DNA of 64,000 nucleotides, taken from positions 1,585,501 through 1,649,500 of the forward strand of contig CAXIWW010000817.1 of assembly GCA_964036315.1 (NCBI GenBank), read 5' to 3'. Source of the DNA: Acanthosepion esculentum. Taxonomy: Eukaryota > Mollusca > Cephalopoda > Sepiida > Sepiidae. Below are positions 24,963 through 35,399 of this stretch, in pieces (positions within the stretch are counted from its first letter, which is position 1; each line of letters opens with the position of its first letter). The notes beneath the pieces were generated by a model. It saw nothing but the letters and a program-made list of their open reading frames with translations. It made no database searches and was not told the DNA's origin. A program made the position numbers and the translations under genes.

Positions 24963-26680
24963 CCACAAAAGAGCCAGGAGATGTCGATTTGTATCAGCCT
25001 GGGATTGCTTGTAAGGCAATTTGCACGAAAGAGCCGGGAGAATTCGTCTGGCAGCAGCCTGAGATTGCTTGTAAGGCAGTTGTCACAAAAGAGACAGGAG
25101 ATGTCGACTTGTAGCGGCCTGAGATTGCTTGCAAGGCATTTTGACAAAAGAGCCAGGCGTATTCGGCTTGTAGCAGCTTGTCTCCTGGGTGGGGGGTCGT
25201 ACGCATGGGACTTTCTGGGACTGGGGGTCGTTTGCTTGGGCCTTTCTGGGTCTGTCTCCTGGGTGGGGGGTCGTCTGAGTGGGACTTTCTGGGCTGGGGG
25301 TCGTCTGCGTGGGACATTCTGGTACTGTCTCCTGGGACGGGGCTCGTTTGCATGGGACTTTCTTGGACTGGAGGTCGTCTGCGTGGGACTTTCTTGGACA
25401 GTCTCCTGGGTGGGGGCTCCTCTGCATGGGATTTTCTGGGACTGGGGGTCGTCTGAGTCTGACTTTCTGGGATTGTCTCCTGGGTGGGGGTCGTCTGTTT
25501 GGGACTTTCTGGGACTGTCTCCTGGGTGGGGGATCGTCTGCGTGGGACTTTCTGGGACTGGGGGTCGTCTGCGTGGGACTTTCTGGGAGTGTCTCCTGGG
25601 TGGGGGTCGTCTGTTTGGGACTTTCTGGGACTGTCTCCTGGGTGGGGGATCGTCTGCGTGGGACTTTCTGGGACTGGGGGTCGTCTGCGTGGGACTTTCT
25701 GGGAGTGTCTCCTGGGTGGGGGATCGTCTGCGTGTGACATTCTGGGACTGTCTCCTGGGTGGGTGTTCGTCTGCGTTGGATTTTCTTGGACTGGGGGTCG
25801 TCTACGTGGGACTTTCTGGGACTGTCTCCTGGGTGGGGGTCGTCTGCATGGGACTTCCTGGGACGGGGGGCCGTCTGCGTGGGACTTTATGGGACTGTCT
25901 CCTGGGTGGGTGTCGTCTGCGTGGGATTTTTGGGACTGTCTCCTTGGTGAGGGTCGTCTGGGTGGGACTTTCTTGGACTGGGGGCTCGTCTGCGTGGGAC
26001 ATTCTGGGACTGTCTCCTGGGTGGGGGGTCGTCTGCGTGGGACTTTCTGGGACTGTCTCCTGGGTGGGTGTTCTTCTGCGTGGAACTTTCTGGGACTGGG
26101 GGTCGTCTGTGTGGGTCTTGCTTGGACTGTCTCCTGTCTGGGGGTCGTCTGCGTGGGACTTTCTTCGACTGGGGCTCGTCTGCGTTGGACTTTCTGGGAT
26201 TGTCTCCTGGGTGGGGGTCGTCTGCTTGGGATATCTGGGACTGTCTCCTGGGTGGGGTGTCGTCGGCATGGGACTTTCTGTGACTCGGGGTCGTCTGCGT
26301 GGGTCTTTCTTGGACTCTCTCCTGGGTGGGCGGTCTTCTGCGTGGGACTTTCTGGGACTGTCTCCTGGGTGGGGAGTCGTCTGCGTGGGACTTTCTGTGA
26401 CTGGTGGTCGTCTGCGTGGGTCTTTCTGGGACTGTCTCCTGGGAGGTGTTTCGTCTGCGTGGGACTTTCTGGGACTGTCTCCTTGGTGGGGGGGTGTCGT
26501 CTGCGTGGGACTTTCTGGGACTGTCTCCTGGGTGGGGGGTCGTCTGCATGGGACTTTCTGGGACTGTCTCCTGGGAGGTGTTTCTTCTGCGTGGGACTTT
26601 CTGGGGATGTCTCCTTGGTGGGGGGGTCGTCTGCATGGGTCTTTCTGGGACAGTCTCCTGGGTGCGGTGTCGTCTGCGTG

Positions 26681-29451
26681 GGACTTTGTGGGACTGGGGG
26701 TCTTCTGCGTTGGAATTTCTGGGACTGGGGGTTGTCTGCGTGGGTCCTTCTGGGACTCTCTCCTGGGTGGGTTGTCGTCTGCGTGGGACTTTCTGGGACT
26801 CTTTCCTTGGTGGGGACTCGTCTGCGTGTGACTTTCTGGGACAGTGGTTCGTCACGCGTGGGTCTGTCTTGGACCGTCTCCTGGGTGGGGGTCGTCTGCA
26901 TGGGACTTCCTGGGACGGGGGGTCGTCTGCGTGGGACTTGATGGGACTGTCTCCTGGGTGGGTGTCGTCTGCGTGGGACTTTCTGGGACTGTCTCCTTGG
27001 TGACAGTCGTCTGGGTGGGACTTTCTTGGACTGGGGGCTCGTCTGCGTGGGACATTCTGGGACTGTCTCCAGGGTGGGGGGTCGTCTGCGTGGGACTTTC
27101 TGGGACTGTCTCCTGGGTGGGGGTCGTCTGCTTGGGATATCTGGGACTGTCTCCTGGGTGGGGTGTCGTCGGCATGGGACTTTCTGTGACTCGGGGTCGT
27201 CTGCGTGGGTCTTTCTTGGACTCTCTCCTGGGTGGGCGGTCTTCTGCGTGGGACTTTCTGGGACTGTCTCCTGGGTGTGGAGTCGTCTGCGTGGGACTTT
27301 CTGGGACTGGGGGTCGTCTGCGTCGGTCTTTCTGGGACTGTCTCCTGGGAGGTGTTTCGTCTGCGTGGGACTTTCTGGGGCTGTCTCCTTGGTGGGGCTG
27401 TCGTCTGCATGGGTCTTTCTGGGACAGTCTCCTGGGTGCGGTGTCGTCTGCGTGGGACTTTGTTGGACTGGGGGTCGTCTGCGTTGGAATTTCTGGGACT
27501 GGGGGTCGTCTGCGTGGGTCCTTCTGGGACTCTCTCCTGGGTGGGTGGTCGTCTGCGTGGGACTTTCTGGGTCTCTTTCCTTAGTGGGGACTCGTATGCG
27601 TGGGACTTTCTGGGACAGTGGTTCGTCTGCGTGGGTCTGTCTGGGACAGTCTCCTGGGTGCGGTGTCGTCTGCGTGGGACTTTGTGGGACTGGGGGTTGT
27701 CTGCGTGGGACGTTCTGGGACTGGGGGTCGTCTGCGTGGGACTTTCTGGGACTGTCTCCTGAGTGGGGGGGTCGTCTTTTTGGGACTTTCTGGGACTGGC
27801 TCCTGGGTGGGGGGCACGTATGCGTGGGATTTTCTGTGACTGGGGGTCGTCTGCGTGGGACTTTCTGGGACTGTCTCCTGGGTGGGGGGCCGTCTAAGTG
27901 GGACTTTCTGGGACTGGGGTCGTCTGCGAGGGACTTTCTGGGACTGTTTCCTGGGTGGGGACTCGTCTGCGTGGGACTTTCTGGGACAGTGGGTCGTCTG
28001 CGTGGGTCTGTCTCGGACAGTCTCCTGCGTGCGGTGTCGTCTGCGTGGGACTTTCTGGGACTGGGGTTTGTCTGCGTGGGACTTTCTTCGACTGGGGCTC
28101 GTCTGCGTTGGACTTTCTGGGACTGTCTCCTGGGTGGGGGTCGTCTGCTTGGGATATCTGGGACTGTCTTCTTGGTGGGGTGTCGTCGGCATGGGACTTT
28201 CTGTGACTCGGGGTCGTCTGCGTGGGTCTTTCTTGGACTCTCTCCTGGGTGGGCGGTCTTCTGCGTGGGACTTTCTGGGACTGTCTCCTGGGTGTGGAGT
28301 CGTCTGCGTGGGACTTTCTGGGACTGGGGGTCGTCTGCGTCGGTCTTTCTGGGACTGTCTCCTGGGAGGTGTTTCGTCTGCGTGGGACTTTCTGGGGCTG
28401 TCTCCTTGGTGGGGGGGTCGTCTGCATGGGTCTTTCTGGGACAGTCTCCTGGGTGCGGTGTCGTCTGCGTGGGACTTTGTGGGACTGGGGGTCGTCTGCG
28501 TTGGAATTTCTGGGACTGGGGGTCGTCTGCGTGGGTCCTTCTGGGACTCTCTCCTGGGTGGGTGGTCGTCTGCGTGGGACTTTCTGGGACTCTTTCCTTA
28601 GTGGGGACTCGTATGCGTGGGACTTTCTGGGACAGTGGTTCGTCTGCGTGGGTCTGTCTGGGACAGTCTCCTGGGTGCGGTGTCGTCTGCGTGGGACTTT
28701 GTGTGACTGGGGGTTGTCTGCGTGGGACGTTCTGGGACTGGGGGTCGTCTGCGTGGGACTTTCTGGGACTGTCTCCTGAGTGGGGGGGTCGTCTTTTTGG
28801 GACTTTCTGGGACTGGCTCCTGGGTGGGGGGCACGTATGCGTGGGATTTTCTGTGACTGGGGGTCGTCTGCGTGGGACTTTCTGGGACTGTCTCCTGGGT
28901 GGGGGGCCGTCTAAGTGGGACTTTCTGGGACTGGGGTCGTCTGCGAGGGACTTTCTGGGACTGTTTCCTGGGTGGGGACTCGTCTGCGTGGGACTTTCTG
29001 GGACAGTGGGTCGTCTGCGTGGGACTTTGTGGGACTGGGGGTCTTCTGCGTTGGAATTTCTGGGACTGGGGGTTGTCTGCGTGGGTCCTTCTGGGACTCT
29101 CTCCTGGGTGGGTTGTCGTCTGCGTGGGACTTTCTGGGACTCTTTCCTTGGTGGGGACTCGTCTGCGTGTGACTTTCTGGGACAGTGGTTCGTCACGCGT
29201 GGGTCTGTCTTGGACCGTCTCCTGGGTGGGGGTCGTCTGCATGGGACTTCCTGGGACGGGGGGTCGTCTGCGTGGGACTTGATGGGACTGTCTCCTGGGT
29301 GGGTGTCGTCTGCGTGGGACTTTCTGGGACTGTCTCCTTGGTGACAGTCGTCTGGGTGGGACTTTCTTGGACTGGGGGCTCGTCTGCGTGGGACATTCTG
29401 GGACTGTCTCCTGGGTGGGGGGTCGTCTGCGTGGGACTTTCTGGGACTGTC
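26681..29451 (-). repeat. Direct duplication in A, spacing 2341 bp
   Basis: The segment at about 26681-27110 is repeated at 29022-29451. Shared rare features are ggttcgtcacgcgtgggtct, tgtcttggaccgtctcctgg, tgacagtcgtctgggtggga and the stretch with gacttgatgggactg. The same landmark frame begins at 26844 and at 29185. The two copies look nearly identical over roughly 430 bp. Confidence 0.9.
27187..29020 (-). repeat. Direct duplication in A, spacing 1017 bp
   Basis: The segment at 27187-28003 is repeated at 28204-29020 with only scattered substitutions seen by eye. Landmarks are tgactcggggtcgtctgcgt, cctgggtgtggagtcgtctg, tttccttagtggggactcg and ggcacgtatgcgtggg. About 200 bp between the copies is present once. 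A further relative of the same segment starts near 31120. Confidence 0.9.
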
Positions 29452-29842
29452 TCCTTGGTGGGTGTGCTTCTGCGTGGCACTTTCTGTGACTGGGGGTCGT
29501 CTGCGTGGGTCTTGCTGGGACTGTCTCCTGTCTGGGGGTCGTCTGCGTGGGACTTACTTCGACTGGGGCTCGTCTGCGTTGGACTTTCTGGGACTGTCTC
29601 CTGGGTGGGGGTCGTCTGCTTGGGATATCTGGGACTGTCTCCTGGGTGGGGTGTCGTCGGCATGGGACTTTCTGTGACTCGGGGTCGTCTGCGTGGGTCT
29701 TTCTTGGACTCTCTCCTGGGTGGGCGGTCTTCTGCGTGGGACTTTCTGGGACTGTCTCCTGGGTGTGGAGTCGTCTGCGTGGGACTTTCTGGGACTGGGG
29801 GTCGTCTGCGTGGGACTTTCTGGGGCTGTCTCCTGGGTGGGG

Positions 29843-32189
29843 GGCCGTCTTCGTGGGACTTTCTGGGACTGGGGTCGTCTGCGTGGGACTTTCTGGGACT
29901 GTTTCCTGGGTGGGGACTCCTCTGCGTGGGACTTTCTGGGACAGTGGGTCGTCTGCGTGGGTCTGTCTCGGACAGTCTCCTGGGTGCGGTGTCGTCTGCG
30001 TGGGACTTTCTGGGACTGGGGGTTGTCTGCGTGGGACTTTCTCGGACTGGGGGTCGTCTGCGTGGGACTTTCTGGGACTGTCTCCTGGGTGGGGGGTCGT
30101 CTTTTTGGAACTTTCTGGGACTGGCTCCTGGGTGGGGGGCCGTCTGCGTGGGACTTTTTGGGACTGGGGTCGTCTGCGTGGGACTTTCTGGGACTGGGGG
30201 CCTTCTGCGTGGGACTTTCTGGGAGTGGGGGTCGTCTGCGTGCGACTTTCTGGGACTGTCTCCTGGGTGGGGGGTCGTCTGTTTTGTACTTTCTGACAAC
30301 TGTCTCCTGTGTGTTGTGTCGTCTGCGTGGGACTTTCTGGGACTGGGGGTCTTCTGCGTGTGACTTTCTGTGAATGTGGGTCGTCTACGTGGGACATTCT
30401 GGGACTGTCTCCGGTGTGGGGGTCGTCTGCGTGGGACTTTCTGGGACTGTCTCCTGGGTGGGGGTCATCTGCATGGGACTTTCTGGGACTGGGGGTCGTC
30501 TGCGTGGGACTTTCTGGCACTGTCTCCTGGGTGGGGGGTCGTCTGTTTGTGACTTTCTGAGAACTGTCTCCTGTGTGGTGTGTCGTCTGCGTGGGATTTT
30601 CTGGGACTGGGGTCTTCTGCGTGTGACTTTGTCGGACTGGGGGTCGTCTGCGTGGGACTTTCTGGGACTGGGGGCCGTCTGCGTGGGACTTTCTGGGACT
30701 GTCTCCTTGGACTGTGGGTCGTCTGCGTTGGACTTCCTGGGACTGGGGGTCGTCTGCGTTGGACTTTCTCGGAATGGGTGTCGTCTGCGTGGGACTTTCT
30801 GGGACTGTCTCCTGGTTGGGGGGTCGTCTGCGTGGGACTTTCTGGGACTGTCTCCTGGGTGGGGGTCGTCTTCATGCGACTTCCTGGGACTGGGGGTCTT
30901 CTGCGTGAGACTTTCTGGGACTGTCTCCTGGGTGCAGGGTCGTCTGCGTGGGATATCTGGGACTGTCACCTGGGTGGTGGGTCCTCTGCATGTGACTCTC
31001 TGGGACTGGGGATCGTCTGCGTGGGACTTTCTGGGACTGTCTCCTGGGTGGGGGCTCGTCCGCGTGGGACTTTCTGGGACTGTCTCCTGGGTGGGGTGTC
31101 GTCGGCATGGGACTTTCTGTGACTCGGGGTCGTCTACGTGGGTCTTTCTTGGACTCTCTCCTGGGTGGGCGTTCTTCTGCGTTGGACTTTCTGGGACTGT
31201 CTCCTGGGTGCGGAGTCGTCTGCGTGGGACTTTCTGGGACTGGGGGTCGTCTGCGTCGGTCTTTCTGGGACTGTCTCCTGGGAGGTGTTTCGTCTGCGTG
31301 GGACTTTCTGGGGCTGTCTCCTTGGTGGGGGGGTCGTCTGCATGGGTCTTTCTGGGACAGTCTCCTGGGTGCGGTGTCGTCTGCGTGGGACTTTGTGGGA
31401 CTGGGGGTCGTCTGCGTTGGAATTTCTGGGACTGGGGGTCGTCTGCGTGGGTCCTTCTGGGACTCTCTCCTGGGTGGGTGGTCGTCTGCGTGGGACTTTC
31501 TGGGACTGTCTCCTTGGTGGGGGGGTCGTCTGCATGGGTCTTTCTGGGACAGTCTCCTGGGTGCGGTGTCGTCTGCGTGGGACTTTGTGGGACTGGGGGT
31601 CGTCTGCGTTGGAATTTCTGGGACTGGGGGTCGTCTGCGTGGGTCCTTCTGGGACTCTCTCCTGGGTGCGGTGTCGTCTGCGTAGGACTTTGTGGGACTG
31701 GGGGTTGTCTGCGTGGGACGTTCTGGGACTGGGGGTCGTCTGCGTGGGACTTTCTGGGACTGTCTCCTGGGTGGGGGGTCGTCTTTTTGGGACTTTCTGG
31801 GACTGGCTCCTGGGTGGGGGGCACGTATGCGTGGGATTTTCTGTGACTGGGGGTCGTCTGCGTGGGACTTTCTGGGACTGTCTCCTGGGTGGGGGGCCGT
31901 CTTCGTGGGACTTTCTGGGACTGGGGTCGTCTGCGTGGGACTTTCTGGGACTGTTTCCTGGGTGGGGACTCGTCTGCGTGGGACTTTCTGGGACAGTGGG
32001 TCGTCTGCGTGGGTCTGTCTCGGACAGTCTCCTGGGTGCGGTGTCGTCTGCGTGGGACTTTCTGGGACTGGGGGTTGTCTGCGTGGGACTTTCTCGGACT
32101 GGGGGTCGTCTGCGTGGGACTTTCTGGGACTGTCTCCTGGGTGGGGGGTCGTCTTTTTGGAACTTTCTGGGACTGGCTCCTGGGTGGGG
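29843..32189 (-). repeat. Direct duplication in A, spacing 2052 bp
   Basis: The segment at 29843-30137 is repeated at 31895-32189. The rare words ggccgtcttcgtgggac, gtgggtctgtctcggacag and gtctttttggaactttctgg occur in the same order and spacing in both. Confidence 0.87.
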
Positions 32190-32760
32190 GGCACCTCTGC
32201 GTGGGATTTTCTGTGACTGGGGGTCGTCTGCGTGGGACTTTCTGGGACTGTCTCCTGGTTTGGGGCCCGTCTGCGTGGGACTTTCTGGGACTGGGGGTTG
32301 TCTGCGTGGGACTTTCTCGGACTGGGGGTCTTCTGCGTGGGACTTTCTGGGACTGTCTCCTGGGTGGGGGGTCGTCTTTTTGGAACTTTCTGGGACTGGC
32401 TCCTGGGTGGGGGCACCTCTGCGTGGGATTTTATGTGACTGGGGGTCGTCTGCGTGGGACTTTCTGGGACTGTCTCCTGGGTGGGGGGCCGTCTGCGTGG
32501 GACTTTTTGGGACTGGGGTCGTCTGCGTGGGACTTTCTGGGACTGGGGGCCTTCTGCGTGGGACTTTCTGGGAGTGGGGGTCGTCTGCGTGCGACTTTCT
32601 GGGACTGTCTCCTGGGTGGGGGGTCGTCTGTTTTGTACTTTCTGACAACTGTCTCCTGTGTGTTGTGTCGTCTGCGTGGGACTTTCTGGGACTGGGGGTC
32701 TTCTGCGTGTGACTTTCTGTGAATGTGGGTCGTCTACGTGGGACATTCTGGGACTGTCTC
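30138..32760 (-). repeat. Direct duplication in A, spacing 2349 bp
   Basis: The segment at 30138-30411 is repeated at 32487-32760. The most diagnostic part is gttttgtactttctgacaac followed by tgtctcctgtgtgttgtgtc, at 30281 and 32630, with tgtgaatgtgggtcgtctac further on. Its spacing differs by about 300 bp from the adjoining 2052-bp pair, so an extra monomer group was inserted in the later copy between the two segments. Confidence 0.87.
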
Positions 32761-35399
32761 CTGGGTGGGGGGTCATTTGCATGGGACTTTCTGGGACTGG
32801 GGGTCGTCTGTGTGGGACTTTCTGGCACTGTCTCCTGGGTGGGGGGTCGTCTGTTTGGGACTTTCTGAGAACTGTCTCCTGTGTGGTTTGTCGTCTGCGT
32901 GGGACTTTCTGGGACTGGGGTTCGTCTGCGTGGGACTTTCTGGGACTGTCTCCATGGTGGGGGGTCGTCTGCGTGGGACTTTCTGGGACTGGGGGTCTTC
33001 TGCGTGGGACTTTATGGGACTGTCTCCTGGGTGGGGGGTCGTCTGCGTGGGAATTTCTGGGATTAGGTGTCGTCTGCGTGGGACCTTCTGGGACTGGGGG
33101 TCGTCTGCGTGGGACTTTCTGGGACTGTCTTCTGGGTGGGGGTCGTCTGCGTGGGACTTTCTGGGACTGGGGGTCGTCTGCGTGGGACTTTCTGGGTCTG
33201 TCTCCTGGGTGAGGGGTCATCTGCGTGGGACTTTCTGGGTCTGTCCCCTGGGTGGGAGGTCTTCTGCGTGGGACTTTCTTGGACTGGGGGTCGTCTGCCT
33301 GGGACTTTCTGGGACTGTCTCCTTGGTGGGAGGGTCGTCTGCGTTGGATATATGGGACTGGGGGTCGTCTGCGTGGGACTTTCTGGGACTGGGGGTCGTC
33401 TGCGTGGGACTTTCTGGGACTTGGATTCGTCTGAGTTGGTCTTTCTGGGACTGTCTTCTGGGTGGGGCTTCACACAAGAGCTAGGCGTATTCGGCTTGTA
33501 GCAGGCTGAGATTCCTTGTAAGGCAGTTTTGAAAAAAAGAGACAGGAGATGTCGTTTTGTAGGAGCCTAGATTGCTTTGAAGGCAGTTTTCACAAAAGAG
33601 CCAAGATACGTCGGCTCGTAGACGCCTGGGATTTCTTGTAAATCAATTTGCACAAAAGAGCCAGGCGTATTCGGCTTGTAGCAGCCGGAGATTGCTTGTA
33701 AGGCAGTTGTCACAAAAGAGTCAGGAGAAGTCGGCTCGTAGCAGCCTGATATTGCTTGTAAGGCAGTTGCCACAAAAGAGCCAGGAGAAATTGGCTTGTC
33801 GCCGCCTGGGATTGCTTGTAAGGCAATTCGCAGAAAAAGCCAGGAGAATTCATAATGCTGCAGCCTGAGAATGCTTGTAAGGCAGATGCCACAGATGAGC
33901 CTGGGGAAATCGGTTCGAAGCAACCTGAGATTGCTTGTATGGCAATTGGCAAAAAAAAATCAGGAGAATTGGACTACCGGATGCCTGAGATTGCTTGTAA
34001 GGCAGTTGTCACAAAAGAGCCAGGATATGTCGATTTATAGCGGCCTGAGATTCCTTGTAAAGCAGTTTCACAAAAGAGCAAGGCGTATTCGGTTTGTAGC
34101 AGGCTGAGATTGCTTGTAAGGCAGTTTTTAAAAAAAGTGACTGTAGATGTCGTTTTGTAGCAGCGTGAGATTGCTTGTAAGGCAGTTGCCACAAATGAAC
34201 CAGGAGAATTGGGTTTGCTGCAGCCTGAGATTGCTTGTAAGGCCGTTATCACAATAGAGCCAGGAGAATTCGGCTTTTAGCAGCCTGAGATTGCTTGCAA
34301 GGCAGTTCCCACAAAAGTGCCTGGAGAAATCGGCACGTAGCCGTCTGGGATTGCTTTAAGGCAATTGGCACAAAAATAAGTAGAATTGTGCTGGCGTCAG
34401 CCTGAGATTGCTTGCAAGACAGTTGTCGCAAAAGAGACAGGAGATGTCGATTTGTAGCGGCCTGAGATTTCTTGCAAGGCAGTCTCACAAACGAGCCAGG
34501 CGTCTTCGGCTTGTAGCGGCCTGAGATTGCTTGTAAGGCAGTTTCACAATAGAGCCAAGAGAAGTTTGCTCGTAGCAGCCTGACATTGCTTGTAAGGCAG
34601 TTGTCACAAAAGCGCCAGGAGAATTTGGCTTTTAGCAGGCTGAGATTTCTTGTAAGGCTGTTGCCACAAAAAAGCCAGGAGAAATCGGCTCGTAGACGCC
34701 TGGGATTGCTTGTAAGTTAATTCGCACAAAAAGCCAGGAGAATTCATATTGCTGCAGCCTGAGAATGCTTGTAAGGCAGATGCCAGAAATGTGCCAGGGG
34801 AAATCGCTTTGTAGCAGCCTGGGAATGCTTGTAAGACAATTATAACAAAAAGTCAGGAGAATTGGACTACCGGCAGCCTGAGATTGCTTGTAAGGCAGCT
34901 GTCACAATAGAGCCAGGAGAATTCGTCTTGTAGCAGCCTGAGATTGCTTGTAAGGCAGTTACCACAAAAGAACCAGGAGAAATCGGCACTTAGCCGCCTG
35001 GGATTGCTCTTAAGGCAATTGGCACAAAAAGTCAGGAGAATTGTGCTGGCGGAAGCCTGACATTGCTTGTAAGGCAGTTGTCACAAAAGAGAAAGGAGAT
35101 ATCGATACGTAGCGGCCTGAGATTGCTTGCAAGGCAGTTTCACAATAATTGCCAGGCGTATTCGGCTTGTAGCGGCCTGAGATTGCTTGTAATGCAGTTT
35201 CACAAAAGAGACAGGAGATGTCGTTTTGTAGCAGCCTGATATTACTTGTAACGCAGTTTTCACAAAAGAGCCAAGAGAAGTCGGCTCGTAGCAGCCTGAC
35301 ATTGCTTGTAAGGCAGTTGTCACAAAAGCGCGAGGAGAAACCGACTTGTAGCAGCCTGAGATTTCTTGTAAGGCAGCTGTCACAAAAGAGCCAGGCGTA

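Larger units (their letters stand above)
21838..25180 (-). repeat. Satellite family B array, - orientation (centre)
   Basis: 60-bp B monomers in - orientation, joined to the preceding + block at about 21837, where ttttccgctagt meets ctgcttgtaatgcaattggc. The join is inside monomers and is not palindromic. The array has several duplicated sub-segments (spacings 478 and 2261 bp, listed separately). It ends at gtagcagc near 25178, where it changes within a few bases to family A (tctcctgggtgg). One long open frame on the - strand crosses this border from A into B without a break, which shows how little such frames mean here. Confidence 0.94.
25181..33467 (-). repeat. Satellite family A array, - orientation (central large block)
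   Basis: About 8.3 kb of 31-bp and 42-43-bp A monomers in - orientation, readable as gggactttctgggactgggg plus tcgtctgcgt, or with the extra tctcctgggtgg. Rare variants (ctcctgggaggtgtttcgtc, ggcatgggactttctgtgac, gtttcctgggtggggactcg, cagtctcctgggtgcggtgt) recur in blocks, showing repeated multi-monomer duplication. Open frames of hundreds of codons run in all frames of both strands, the longest of about 1400 codons on the - strand from 29196 to 24994. They come from stop-free monomers. Both ends border B in - orientation. Confidence 0.95.

Noticed and set aside
24994..29196. Very long open frames in family A (up to about 1400 codons, Pro/Thr/Ser/Arg-rich or Trp/Gly-rich) as genes for repetitive secreted or structural proteins
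   Set aside because: Frames are open in several registers on both strands, the 31 and 42-43 bp units shift the frame every copy, and one frame runs across the A/B border. No start context, intron signals or unique domain was seen.
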